Source of the DNA: Golubevia sp. BC0850
Taxonomy: Eukaryota; Basidiomycota; Exobasidiomycetes; Golubeviales; Golubeviaceae
NCBI GenBank assembly: GCA_012976225.1
Contig: JAAVVG010000003.1
Location: 558,001 to 622,000 of the forward strand
Direction of reading: 5' to 3'
DNA: 64,000 nucleotides
Position numbers and translations under genes: made by a program. Below are positions 12,449 through 23,098 of this stretch, in pieces (within the stretch, counting starts at the first letter, position 1; each line of letters opens with the position of its first letter). Below the pieces are notes generated by a model. That model was not told where the DNA came from. It ran no database searches and was given only the letters and a program-made list of their open reading frames with translations.

Positions 12449-12929
12449 TCTTCCGTTCAGAGCGTCCTCTTAAAGTTGAAGTTATTGTTGATCCAGCTTC
12501 TCAAGTAGCTGCAGCTCCTGTTGTTGCTCAAGCTCCAACTGCTCCAAAACAAGCTGCTGCTGCTGCTGGACCCTCAAGAGGTAGAGGTGCTCCAAGAGGT
12601 AGAGGTAGAGGAAGAGGTGGTAGGAACGCCGGAGAAAAGAGAGAAAAGAAGACTGCTGAGGATTTGGATGCTGAGATGGAAGGTGAGTTGTTTTTTTTTG
12701 TTTTTTTTTTCCTCTCCATTAGTCTGTTCGGTTGGTGGAAGAATTGACGGTAAGGTAGATGAGCTTCGAGTATTGACCCAGTCTCTTCCTTGCCTCCTTG
12801 CCTCCTCGCTCCCAATCTCTCTTCCCCCAACCCCTTCTTTCACTTATCCCTTTGCTCTTCTTACCCCTTGCAGACTGGTCCAAGCAAAACACTGAAGCTC
12901 AAGAAGGTGGAGACGCACCTGCAGCTTAA
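11830..12929 (+). CDS. ALY/REF mRNA-export adaptor, Yra1-like (copy 2)
   Basis: This is a second nuclear mRNA-export adaptor with a single RRM. Four exons (11830-11845, 11954-12352, 12461-12682, 12874-12929) sum to 230 residues. The first exon is only 16 nt. Splicing it gives MNLDKPLDDMVKASRGSG, which restores the N-terminal Sub2/UAP56-binding box (compare LDDIIK in known family members) and is why I prefer this start to the downstream ATG at 11965. A Gly/Arg region follows, then the RRM (SKIVVSNLPLDVTEAQVKEL, SSGVCHIEFQRNEDAGRS), an Ala-rich linker, GRGAPRGRGRGRGGRN, and the C-terminal box TAEDLDAEMEDWSKQ. An intron ends after a long CT repeat at about 12420-12450. It is closer to metazoan ALYREF in layout than copy 1. 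Confidence 0.9.
12418..12453 (+). repeat. CT dinucleotide microsatellite in an intron
   Basis: A run of CT repeats broken by single CC interruptions occupies the polypyrimidine tract just before the exon 3 acceptor of ALY copy 2. Its length could vary between strains and could influence splicing of that intron. Confidence 0.8.
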
Positions 12930-13457
12930 TAGTTGGGAACGAAGTTCAAGCAACCCTCATGACCTTCCCGAATTTTCTACTCCTTATCTCCCTACCTTTG
13001 GTCTTTGATGGAAAAATCGAAAGACAACTCTTTCACATTGGATGTGAAATGAAAGAAAACAGTAAACCTAACTTCCCACAATTAATGATGCGCTACTTGT
13101 TCTGTATGTCTCCTTTGTTTTTACCTGTCCATTCGAGAAAAATTCTTTCCTCCTGTTCTGTACCACTGTTAGATCCATATGGCTGTCCTTTGGATTGTTT
13201 TGAACAACTTGGAACGCTTTTGAGAGGAATTGCTCCGTCGAGAGAAGGAAGGCGAGTGGAGGAGAACTAACCTCTTCTTTCCCACCCCAACAACTCTCAA
13301 ACTCACTACCTTCCTCGTGAGTATTATGGTCAACGAATTGACTTCGACATAGGACTTTATGTCTCAAGCCTAGGCTCTTCATCCAATCATCTCGCTCACA
13401 TTTCCCTACCTTTGATGCCTTGTTTCATTTGAGCAGCAAACTTTTAAATTCACAACA
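12930..13457. other. Short intergenic stretch after ALY copy 2
   Basis: This holds the 3' flank of ALY copy 2 and the promoter of the small TUDOR-like gene. Short overlapping frames on both strands have no recognisable content. No other signal was identified. Confidence 0.4.
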
Positions 13458-14186
13458 ATGGTCCTATACGTTGAAGGAGACTCTGTCCAATACCGCCCTT
13501 TCGGAGGTGAAATCAAGACTGGTACCATCGAAAAGATTGAATCAAAGACTGGTGGTCACGTAAGTGTTCTTTCGCAGTAGATGGGTTGAGTTCAGCTGGT
13601 AGTTGGTGGAAGCAGAGCGATCTCGATGGAAGGAGCCATCAAGATAGTTCCCATGAGAAATTGAGAAGCAAGTTAGAAAGATCAGTAAGATCAGATTGGA
13701 TTTTGGGGCAAAGCACGCTTTAGAATGGAAGGAGTAGAGAGGAGCAGAGGAGACGTTGCAAACAAGGGTGCAGCTACCTCTTGGACGAAGGACAAAAATG
13801 CAAGTCGAGTGCCGAAGCGATGCGCGCGCAGAGCGGTCGATCACTGTATGGCAGATATGATTATTTGAAACCATGCTGGGAAACTAGCGGTGGAAAGGTT
13901 AGGAAGGAAGGCGAGGAGGGTTGGAGCTTGGTAGAGTCAAACTCTACTCCTCTTCCTCCTCGAGCTATCCAAGCAACTCTTCTGGGCTTTGCAGCCCCCC
14001 GACCGTCTATGATCACTCCAGTTCTCATCGTTGGGAGCTTAGTGGAAGTCAACCTGAGGCGTCATGAATCTAATCTCTCCTCTCCTTCCTCCATTTCCCC
14101 TCTATCAGGTCGACATCAAGTACACCATCTCTGGAGAATCTGAAAAGTTCATCTCTTGTCAATTGATCGGAAAGTCCAAGAAGTAG
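13458..14186 (+). CDS. Small HVA1/DUF2945 TUDOR-like protein
   Basis: This 59-residue protein is encoded by two exons (13458-13559 and 14109-14186). The start MVLYVEGDSVQYRPFGG followed by TGTIEKIESKTGG resembles the hypervirulence-associated TUDOR domain family, small beta-barrel proteins common in fungi and bacteria with no settled biochemical role. The second exon gives VDIKYTISGESEKFISCQLI, consistent with the last strands of such a barrel. The intron is 549 nt, four to five times longer than most in this window, so a skipped internal exon cannot be excluded; family members are often 60-70 residues. The family assignment rests on the N-terminal half and overall size. Confidence 0.62.
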
Positions 14187-14844
14187 ATTGGATCATGCAC
14201 TTTCAGAAAAAGACAGCACCAAACTGCAGAGGAAACTATCTTCTCTGAACTTTTCCGTTGTTATGATATCTGTTGTCTGATCTTATTCCTTTCTAGTCAT
14301 GGAGAACTCGCCTTTAGATTTCAAACAAAAACACCAACTTTTTTTTAAATTCCATATTCGTTTCTCACAAAGTTTTGAACAGCATAAATTGATTCTTCTT
14401 TGTGTCTGAAGGGTCGGATGGTCAGGTTGACCCTTGCTCTTCTTGTTTGTGAACTGAAAAGTAGGTGAATCGTTATATTAGTCATCAAAAGTGAGAAACA
14501 AATTAAGACTTTGAACAGGTATGGAGTCGGGTCGTAAAACTAGAGGCAAACGAGCCTTTGTGAAGATGAAGACGAAGATGAAGTTGAAGGAAGATAGAAG
14601 ATAGAATGTAAATTGAAGAATGGATGATTGAGGGGTCTATGGTGTTTTCGATCCAGTGTCATGAAGTGTTGGGCAAGAATTAAGAGCAAGAAGAGCGGAC
14701 AAAATCGAGAGATGAAGATTCGATGGTTCGAAAGGCTAGGTCCTGATTGGGAAGTGAGATAGCTTTTGCTCTGGGAACTCTATATTCTGACCTCAATTGG
14801 GATGAAAGTCTATCGAAAGATGAAGGGGGGCGAGAGGGTAGACT
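14187..14844. other. Convergent 3' intergenic region
   Basis: This lies between the TUDOR-like gene (plus) and the secreted-protein gene (minus). It contains A/T-rich stretches consistent with 3' ends and no supported gene. The true 3' end of the minus-strand gene may extend into it. Confidence 0.4.
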
Positions 14845-15857
14845 TCAGAAGATGACGACTCGGAAATGTCGACACTTGAAGCCCTCTCTCCTTCTCCTCC
14901 ACACGTTACTCACAATAGTTGAGGCATCAGCAGCTCCACCGTAAGAGGTGTGCTTCTCTTGGATGATGAGGGTGTAAGATCCATTCTGCGGGAAAGGTTC
15001 AGAGGAAGAGAAGAGATGAGACGACGACGAGACCGAGAGATCGAATCCGGAAAAATGATGATATGAAGAAGAATGTAGCACCTACCTTGTATCCATTGGT
15101 TTCGGAGTTAGCATCGATGGTTGGTAAGGCTGCCATGAAGTCGGACTGAGAAGAATCGAGTTGGGGGAAGGCAAAGTGATGAGGCCAGTCGTCGAATTTC
15201 TGCTCAAGCTCACAAGGCAAAACTTTTTCAACTGCTAGTCAGAGCCGAATTGAATTCCTACTCACTGCTCTTCTTCCATGTTCGGGCTTCTTGATGTAGA
15301 ACACATCCGAGTCTTCTTCAGTGATCTGGATTGATGAAAGAAGTCAGAGATGATTGGGTTCCGGGAATCAAGGGGTGCTTCCCGACTCTCCTACTCCTGA
15401 ACTTCAAGAGCAAGTAGGAACTGCTAATATCTATGCTAGGAAAGCTAATAGGAATCTGGAAACCATTCCCATCAAGGACGAGTGATTGAAAGCTCACCAA
15501 ATAGTCGTAGAAGATACTCGATTCCTCGTGGAATCTTCCGCTGCAGAAGGTAATCCTTTAAGAATCGTCGGACAGCTTTCGGAGGTCAGACTTTGGCAGG
15601 ACTGAAGGTAAGAGTTTAGATTTTACATACCTTTTGAGCTCATTCCACTTCCAGATATCCTTTGGTTTTGGATTCAAATAAAGGCCAGCTTGGGGAAGTT
15701 CCGCCTGGTTGCCTGGCTGAGGACACTGAGGCAAAGGCGAATAATGAGCTTGAGGTCTTTCCGTGTGATGCTTGGGTGAGAAAAAGAGTGCTTGGGCTGG
15801 AGATGAGACTATTAGAAGTAAGGAGGAAAGAGAAAGGAGGGAAAGAACAGGAGACAT
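14845..15857 (-). CDS. Secreted protein of unknown function
   Basis: I do not recognise this family. Exon 1 starts MSPVLSLLSLSSLLLIVSSP, a clear signal peptide, followed by a Pro/His/Gln-rich mature start with a Cys. Short exons then join cleanly: SGRFHEESSIFYDYL, ITEEDSDVFYIKKPEHGRRA, KFDDWPHHFAFPQLDSSQSD, MAALPTIDANSETNGYK and NGSYTLIIQEKHTSYGG. Each join uses GTATGT/GTGAGC/GTGAGT/GTAGGT donors and CAG acceptors and keeps one frame. The C-terminus is uncertain: after ADASTI there is a further GTGAGT. The end given here assumes read-through to the first stop, while a spliced last exon would change the final residues. The product is probably about 190 residues and extracellular. Confidence 0.6.
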
Positions 15858-16719
15858 GGTGGAAACTTGGGGAGTGGGAGAGGGAGTGAAGTTCTCGTCC
15901 TCTCTTTTTGGGCTCCTTCTATCTATCAGATCTCGGGGATTTAATCTTCAGATGCAGATGTGGCTTGTTGGGTTCGTTTGCTTCCGTAAGCTTCGATTTG
16001 ATGATCTTCTTCTCTTTTCAAATCAATTTCTGTTTTTAGCTCTGTAACCCCTGTCTTTTTCGCGGCGAATCTGCTCTGCCAAAAGGCACTTCTTCTAGAA
16101 AGTGGAAATGTTCCAACTTAGAATCGTTTCAAGAAAGTTTTTTTGGGATTAAAAAAGGGGGGGACAGGTGGCAACTGGCAAGCTGGAAGGAGACGAAAGT
16201 CGAAGAACGGAGAAGAAAGGATCTGTTGACAACTACAACCACGCCTCCCAACGTTTTTCTTATTGTATAGAACCGGTTTAAGACTTCCGATTCTCATTTG
16301 TAACAGCGCATCAGCCACCTATACTTGAGCAGAAAGCAATTGGAATTTTTGGAGCGTGCAGGTTGGGGCTATAGGCAGAAAGGCGACCTAGGCGGATCTA
16401 TCGACAATTTCTTGGGTCGAACAGGGAATTCAGACTTCAAGCTCCAAATTATACAGCAGAAAACAATTTTGAGCGTTGGTCGGCGATTCCGCTTTGCAAT
16501 CTTTTTTGCCTTCCTTCTTATTCTGCTTCTTCTTTTCCTCGTCTTCCCCCGTGCTTCCTCAGAGCAATATCTCCATTTCAGTCCATCCCTTCTTATCAAA
16601 TTCTAAGGGAAAGGATTCAACTTACAGGCACACCGCAACAGTGGAACTTTAAGTCTCACCTCAAGAATTTAGATTTCAGACCACCAATCATCATCCAAGA
16701 TCAAAGTTCTTCGTTCAAG
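15858..16719. other. Intergenic region upstream of F-box-like copy A
   Basis: This is the divergent spacer between the secreted-protein gene and the F-box-like relic. A G-run (about 16155-16165) and CT-rich tracts occur. The short frames on both strands (60-95 residues) overlap each other in antisense and show no domain. Confidence 0.4.
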
Positions 16720-18535
16720 ATGGACGAGAAGACGCCTCCCGATCTTCCAACGCTGGGTGATGACATTGCAAGTGAACTGATAGAGAAGACCAGGCCTTAG
16801 GGAGAAATAGGGGATCTCGAAGGAACGGACTACTTTGACAAGGAGGGAGAAAAGCGAAGAAGGTAAGAAAGACTGGAATGCTGGCACTCCACATCTGATG
16901 CAACTTGCAAGGTCGAAGTTTCCATGTGTAGCTAACAGTCATCTTTCCTTACATCTTTTCTTTTGTCAGGGTCAGAGACTCGACTATTCGAGGCTTAGTG
17001 CTTACTTCAAAGCAGAGTTACGAACTTTTCATCAGATTCCTCGTGAAGAATATCAAGGGGACACCTGCTCAACTGCCCTATCTCTTCGTTCTTCTAAAAA
17101 GACGACCTGAACCAGCTCTATATTTCAAGTCGCTTGATCTAGTTCACCCGCTTCAGGATACAGCACAGGTGCATGAAGATGAAACTGATGAAGACCACTT
17201 TCAAGAGTTAGGTCAAGCAGGTCTGCCTGAAGCCATCATTCCTTCCTAACATTCAACTCGGAAGCTCTGGAGGTCAAGAAGGATAAAAGTTCGGAAGGTC
17301 GTACGACGAGATCTTACGATTCGTCTTGGGAGAATGCAGTAACATCCATTCTTCAGCATTCTCGGATCCATTTTTCTTTCTCCCTCTCCTTCTCTCCTCC
17401 TTCACCCAGTCTCTCCAAAGGCTGTACCTTCCTCCTAGATCGATTTTCGATCTTCCAGAATCAGCTCTGTCACTTCGAAATCTGGCCTGGATTTTGGTCT
17501 TCTCTCTTCAAATCCAAACGGTAATCAGCAGGGTTTCAGTAACTTTGAAGGATGAGAAGTACTTGGACGAGTACCAGCAATCTATCAAAGGATCTTCCAA
17601 GGTCAAGCATCTGGCCATAGCTTTCTACTTTCGATGGGTTCGACCTGCGGCAAGAAGCGGTAAAATTTGGAAGAGAGGAAGTCGCAAGTCAGAGCTAGTC
17701 TACAACCTACTGCAAGTAACCAACGAACTACAAACTGTAGAACTGAGTGTCAACACCACCCCACAAGATCCTGGGACAGAAGATCAGTCAGAAGTCAATG
17801 TCGACGCTATTTCGGGTCTGGAAGCAGGCTCTGCGATGACACTCAAGCACATCAGGTTCTTCAATCTCTCTCCCGACTTCGACAATAGAATCCTAACTGA
17901 CTTTATTGTCTTCAAAGTCTGTGGATTCTTTCTCTAGAAGGGCCAACATTAATGACCTTAGCTCTTCTACCATCCTGTTTACTTCCTCCAAGTTTAGAGA
18001 TTCTGCACCTTCCATGCTATTCATACAAAGTGTCTGGAGATCCAGCGGAAGCTTTCGAAGGAGACAGTCATCTAGCCCGCGTTTTTTAAAACAGAAGAAT
18101 TCCAAGCTTGAAGGAGGTGGTGGTTCCTAATCAACCGATGAGCATCTTCAATCAAATTACAAAGTCAGGAGGGCAAATAGATATCTGGAAACATTCGAGA
18201 AAAGAATTTGCTAAGGAGCCCATCTTCAAGAGTCGAAAAGTGAAGCTCAGGGAGATCCGGCCTGGAGAGACTCGTGAGTTGAGGATTGGGAATGGGAGAC
18301 GGGGTCTACTTCCAATCCTTCCAAGTGAAGCAAGGGCTGGCGACAGAAGGATTGAGGTTCAGCGTATTGTGACTGATTGGCTAACTCTTCTTCTTTTCCC
18401 TTGATTTTGCTCCCTTCCTCAAACCCACTGCAAATTATCCTTGCTCGCTTCTTTCTATCACCGCCAGTCGGGGATGCATCTAAAGGAGAGAAGTGTCCGT
18501 CAGTGTTCAAATGGGTTTCCTCCTTCTCGATCTGA
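16720..18535 (+). pseudogene. F-box-like/LRR family gene, copy A, degenerate
   Basis: This is an unnamed family with a second copy at 35671-37340. Exon 1 (16720-16862) encodes MDEKTPPDLPTLGDDIASEL, resembling an F-box helix start, but has an in-frame TAG at 16798-16800. The next exon (from 16970) gives LTSKQSYELFIRFLVKNIKG and LPYLFVLLKRRPEP. A later block holds LAWILVFSLQIQTV, SSKVKHLAIAFYF and LVYNLLQVTNELQTVELS. It then continues in another frame as LEGPTLMTLALLPSCLLPPS and IPSLKEVVVPNQPMSIF, with a TAA between them. The last exon (18468-18535) encodes GDASKGEKCPSVFKW and ends in a stop. Leu-rich spacing suggests an F-box plus LRR protein, but this is inference. With one clear premature stop and at least one more break, I call it a decayed gene rather than an expressed one. 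Confidence 0.6.
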
Positions 18536-19192
18536 TTGGAAAACGAGTCTTCAGCTCCTCAAGGGGGAAAAGAGACCGATAGATTGGAGCTGCACGATTA
18601 ATAAGGGAGGCAGGTTGGTCGGAGAGAACTGACTAGAGATACACAATACAGCAGTAGAGCATCGACGCTTGGGGCTGGCATCTATATGGAGAATTTGGAA
18701 ATCAAAGTCTGGGTCTGGAGCGGATAAGAAGTTGGGATCAATCATTGTTTCTTGAAATCTATTTTGTTGACGACATCTCATCGCCATCACCAAGCTCCAA
18801 AGACAGATTTCGTCTGATTACATTCTCCACTCTTTTTGATTCTTCGGCGCTTCAAATTAGTCTGAATGTTGCCTTTGGAGTGTTTTACTGGTTTGGTCTT
18901 TCGCTTCGAAATTTCAATACCCAAGTACTTTCTCTCAACTGAGGGAAATCCCTTCGGAACTAAACGCGTTTTCTTGTGGCTCTGCGACAGACAGACCGCG
19001 AGCACCTGAACCCTCCCTCTCCATCTCCATCTAATCCAACAAGTTTGAGCATACTTTCGAAGACAAAGACCTAGAAGCAAAGTAAAGAACATTCAAAACA
19101 TAGACTGGTCGAAACTCAATAATCCAAGAACTGCTCATCCCCTCCTATCATCCTAAGCTCTCTTCTCTGCCATCAACCTGCTGCTCGGCTCG
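18536..19192. other. Intergenic region upstream of the UPF0658 gene
   Basis: No supported gene. A 65-residue plus-strand frame at 18745-18942 has hydrophobic residues but no start context or homologue I know. The final 100 bases before 19193 are CT-rich, as expected for a fungal promoter and leader. Confidence 0.4.
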
Positions 19193-20987
19193 ATGGCGTA
19201 TGACGACAGAGATTATAATAACAAACAGCCTCCAGAATTGATCTCATCCTATTCATCCAAATCCAATCAGCATCACGAGAGGAGTTACTCCTACACAAAT
19301 TCCTATAGTCCAAATGCCACTGCTTTAACTTCAGTTCAATTCCATCAGAATCAGTCCTCAAAGTCCTACTTCAAGCCAGATTCAGATCCAAATGCCTATT
19401 CGAATTCAACTCCCCCTAGCAGTTCCTTAGCAAGATCAAAGACACTTCAATCCAGTTCATCAAAGAGACTGATAGAGAAACCTGTAAAATCAATCTTCAG
19501 ACTCATTCCTTCTTCATGGGCTTGTCGAGTCTTCTTACTCATCACACTTTTGGAAGCAGGAGCTAATATCTCAATTGTGGGAGTTCTCTATTCAAGGTAT
19601 AGGTTGCAGTCGAATGTAGAAGGAGACGTGGCAAAGTCAAGAGCCTTGCCGGTGTTTTTAGGGATCTTTGGGTTGGCTCATGGTTACCAGTTTGTTCTGG
19701 CTGTAGATGCATGTTATAATAGGAACATGATCTTGATCTTGGGGCTCTTGGTGTTCAACGCTTGCTTGTGAGTATTCTTGTAATGGAAGAGGGAGAGGGA
19801 GGAAAGGAGTTGTCATGGATGTGGAATCAGAATCAGAACCTCACAATCTCTCCTTCTACTATGTCTGGTGCTGTTCAGCTTCATTTATTCTTTGATTCAG
19901 ATCTCGGAAATCAGGGGAGTCTTGGGAGACGGAGTCGTAGCGGGTACCTCTCAAACGATACCAGTCCAGGTGTTAACTGCAATCATTCCTGCGATGGTAG
20001 GCATCGGGGAAGTAGCTTTCCTGGTGCTGAGTTGGTTTATCAGTAAAGATTTTGGTTGGCAGATCTACAAGCAGGTGAGTTTTGTCAAAGGAAAAGTTGG
20101 GGCAGTTGAGAAAGCTTTGAATTTGGACTTGCTTCCTCCCTTTAAACCTCACTCTCGCATCTCTTATCTTTCTCACTTCAACAGATCGGAGCGGATAGAG
20201 AACTGCGACGATACTTCCTTCACTATCAAATATTCGTAGCTCTCCTCAAGTTCGACTTCTTCGTCTTCATAGCTTTCTGTCTTCAACTAGTCTTGGTCGT
20301 ACTTCAAGATGACAAGGTTCAGAAGTATTTAACGATATTAGCCTCTCCTCTAGCCCTACTGCTATTGATCTTTGCTTGGTACAGTCTGAGAAGGGAACTC
20401 AAATCTGGAATGTATGTTTTCCTAGCTGGGTTGGTTGGAGCGATGGCTTATTTCTTGTTCAAGTGAGTGGTTTTCCCCCTTCGTCGCTAGAGCTTCCCTT
20501 AGATTAATAGGAAGTCAGTCTCATCTGATCTTCCCTCGATCATTTCTCTCTCACAATTCTTTCAGACTCTACATCATCTGGACAGAGAAAGATCAAGGTT
20601 ACGAAGATGTCTACAAATCTCTGACAGTGTTCTCTGCTTTGGCGATAGCTCTAACTCTAGTCACTACTGCTATGAGTATCATATGTCTCAGGCATTTTGG
20701 TAAAGGATTAAAAGAGGCGATGAATAGGACTGCGGCTGAAACCCAGAGATTAGCAGCTGGTGGTGGTGGATCAGCTTCGGCCTATATCACTGGTTATCAC
20801 CAAGGAGGGAAACAGATGGACATGCTACCGCTTTCTAGGTGATTATGAGCCGCTACAGTATCGAACTTCATGAGCTCGAGACCACACAAACGTGTACTGA
20901 CCCTTTGACTCTAATTCTCTCCCTTCCCCCTTTTCTCATTTCAGTTCGAGTACAGTTCATCTACCTCCTAGGCTCAGTATAGATTAA
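19193..20987 (+). CDS. UPF0658 Golgi-type multispanning membrane protein
   Basis: Five exons (19193-19767, 19879-20074, 20185-20462, 20566-20838, 20945-20987) sum to 454 residues. A roughly 100-residue Ser/Asn/Tyr-rich cytosolic N-terminus precedes about seven hydrophobic segments: ACRVFLLITLLEAGANISIV, ALPVFLGIFGLAHGYQFVLA, ILILGLLVFNACFFIY, LTAIIPAMVGIGEVAFLVLS, FDFFVFIAFCLQLVLVVL, LASPLALLLLIFAWYSL, and MYVFLAGLVGAMAYFLFKLY. A final one is VFSALAIALTLVTTAMSIIC. The GADRELRRYFLHYQIFVALL and LLKFDFFVF stretch is the signature I associate with the fungal UPF0658 Golgi apparatus membrane proteins. Function is not established in that family. The short last exon adds the Ser/Thr tail SSSTVHLPPRLSID. 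Confidence 0.82.
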
Positions 20988-21575
20988 ACAACCTCAAAAA
21001 ATAAAATTACCCTGATTTGATGGCAATTTTCAGTTTATTACCTCTTAATCAGCAAGGTTCATAGAAAACCCCGGTGGTTTCTCGATCTCTCACTTTCTTT
21101 CTCCCGGTCTCTTATCAACTTAATAGCTGGTCCAATGTTGAAAATGTTTATTCTACTTTCAGTTCAAATGTCACGAATTCTACTGGAACTTTCACTCCCC
21201 TTGCCTTTTGCACTCCACTCCACCTTCAATCATCAATCTCATTACCTGCAATAGCTTCACACGTTCTTTTAATTTCTAATGGTATTCTCCTTTTACAGCC
21301 TCCTCATTTATCCCCTGGTCATAAAAGCGAAGAATGAAAGGAAGGTCTACGGGTCGGATCCTTCCACCACCTTCCCTCTTCCCTTCCCACTTCTGCTTTG
21401 TTCAGCTCTCCAAACCCAATTTTCGTTTCCTGTATTTTTCTCTCTTCTCTCGTCATCAATTATAATCCGCAATAGTCTCTATTTTTGAATTCTTCTGAAG
21501 AAGTGGAGAGACACGAGCCGATGAGAGAGCGACAGCTGCTTCGAGATCTGACCTCCTGCATTTCCCGCTAAGGCT
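20988..21575. other. Intergenic region, UPF0658 3' flank
   Basis: An AATAAAA sequence at about 20999-21005 lies just after the UPF0658 stop and may act as a polyadenylation signal. The rest is CT-rich with short open frames and no supported gene. Confidence 0.4.
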
Positions 21576-23005
21576 ATGAGACAGAATGTTCTGAATTCTG
21601 CGCTTCGTGTTCCCTCACATTTGGTGAAATCTCAAACATCAATTCTTTCAAGAATGGCGGACATCAATGTAGGAAGTGAGTCAAGGGCTCCTTCTGAAGG
21701 GTCACCAAACGAGTGGTTCTCGAGGTCTGTGAGTTGATCCTTAGTCGGTGATGGAATGAGTCACTCAAACAAAAAACGATTCTTTCTTTCCGACTAACCT
21801 TCGCTGAGAACGAACGCCTCCATTCTCCCAATCTGTCCCTCAGAGCATCTCTCCATCTTCGTCGACAACCACGTCGATCGAAACACCCTCGTCAGACTCG
21901 GCGGAGGGTGAAATCGCGAGCAATGCGGCTGAGATGATGACAATTGGATTCGAATTCAATCTGAACCCCTTTGATTGGGTCAGAGTGACAGACCAGGAAG
22001 CGATTGGAGTTCCTGTCCAGCCTGAGAATGCTGAAGTTTTACGTCTGAGAGCGGCTTGGTCTGCATCCATCCCAGAGCTGGACCCGACGAAGTTTCGGCT
22101 GCTTTCTCAGAGTGTGAGTAGATTGAGGACCACTCTTTCTGTCAAGAGACCTATAACCATCCAGTTGACCTTGCCGCTTCACCCCGTTTCTAGCCCCACG
22201 TCAAGTTCGACGACAATAGCGTAGCGATGTCTGAAACTGGACACCTCCTTCTTGGGATTTTCATTCACGGAAAAGGAGCGTTCGATTGTGTCTGTGGAGA
22301 ACCTTTCAACCGACTAGACAACTCTAAGGACCATATCAAAAGACAAGTAGAACATCATCTCTGCCGGATCTGCCTAGAGACACACGAGCCATTGTATTCC
22401 AAGGAAGATGCTCAACACCACGAGACGACAATTCACAAGAACGAAAATCTTCTACCGCGCCGAGTTCCTTCCAAAGAAGAGCCCGAGCAGAAGAGCGTTG
22501 GCTTGATCTACACACGCGTTTACAAAGGTTTCTAGGTTTCTAGGTGACCGGCCCTCTTCTCGATCCTTACGTCAATCAACCACCCCATTTGAGCTCTGTG
22601 TATCCTTGGAGCTGACCCTCTCCCCTTTTTTTTGTCGACAGGTCCATCAAGACTTTCAAACTCCCAGGGTGTGGCGACCCGTCTCAGGCTTGCACGAGCA
22701 GGAGAGCAGCTACATTCCCGCTTCCCAAATAGAGAAGCCGTGGTAAAATGCATCTTATTGCAGCTTCTCTACTTGGTAGGCGGGAATGCAGCTGCTTTCC
22801 TTCTCGAAGCCCAGATTGGCGATCTCGCCGTGGCTTTCACTTCCATCCCATCTTTCTCCACCTGTCTCGATACTTCACTTCCATTCAACGATTCTCTATT
22901 TCTCTCTTCCTAATCTAGGACCTATCGTGGCTGTGTGAATGGGTGGAGCAGCGACAGGAAAAGAAAGCCTCTTCTTCACAGGAAAGGATTTGCAAGGCGA
23001 TCTAG
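21576..23005 (+). CDS. Cys/His-rich (zinc-finger-like) protein, unknown
   Basis: I do not recognise the protein. Five exons (21576-21728, 21844-22113, 22194-22527, 22642-22775, 22919-23005) sum to 325 residues in one frame. The N-terminus is either MRQNVLNSALRVPSHLVKSQ (used here) or the internal MADINVGSESR (ATG at 21654). A Ser/Thr/Glu-rich stretch follows, then FNLNPFDWVRVTDQEAIGVP. Two Cys/His clusters come next: FDCVCGEPFNRLDNSKDHIK with QVEHHL, and CRICLETHEPLYSKEDAQHH with TTIH, looking like paired C2H2-type fingers. The C-terminus is helical (EAVVKCILLQLLYL joined to DLSWLCEWVEQRQEKK). The gene converges on CDC16 with about 93 bp between stops. If the last two introns are not used, the protein would end at 22535 after YKGF. 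Confidence 0.62.
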
Positions 23006-23098
23006 ATGATTTCGCCTTCTCATCGAGTGGAGATCATTGTCCATTTGAAAGGTTGGTGATGCAAGAAACATTGCGAGGGAGAGATACTAATACATTGA

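Noticed and set aside
13781-14143. 120-residue plus-strand frame in the TUDOR-like intron
   Set aside because: No domain, overlaps an antisense frame of similar quality, and reading it would break the spliced product. Kept only as a reason to check the intron.
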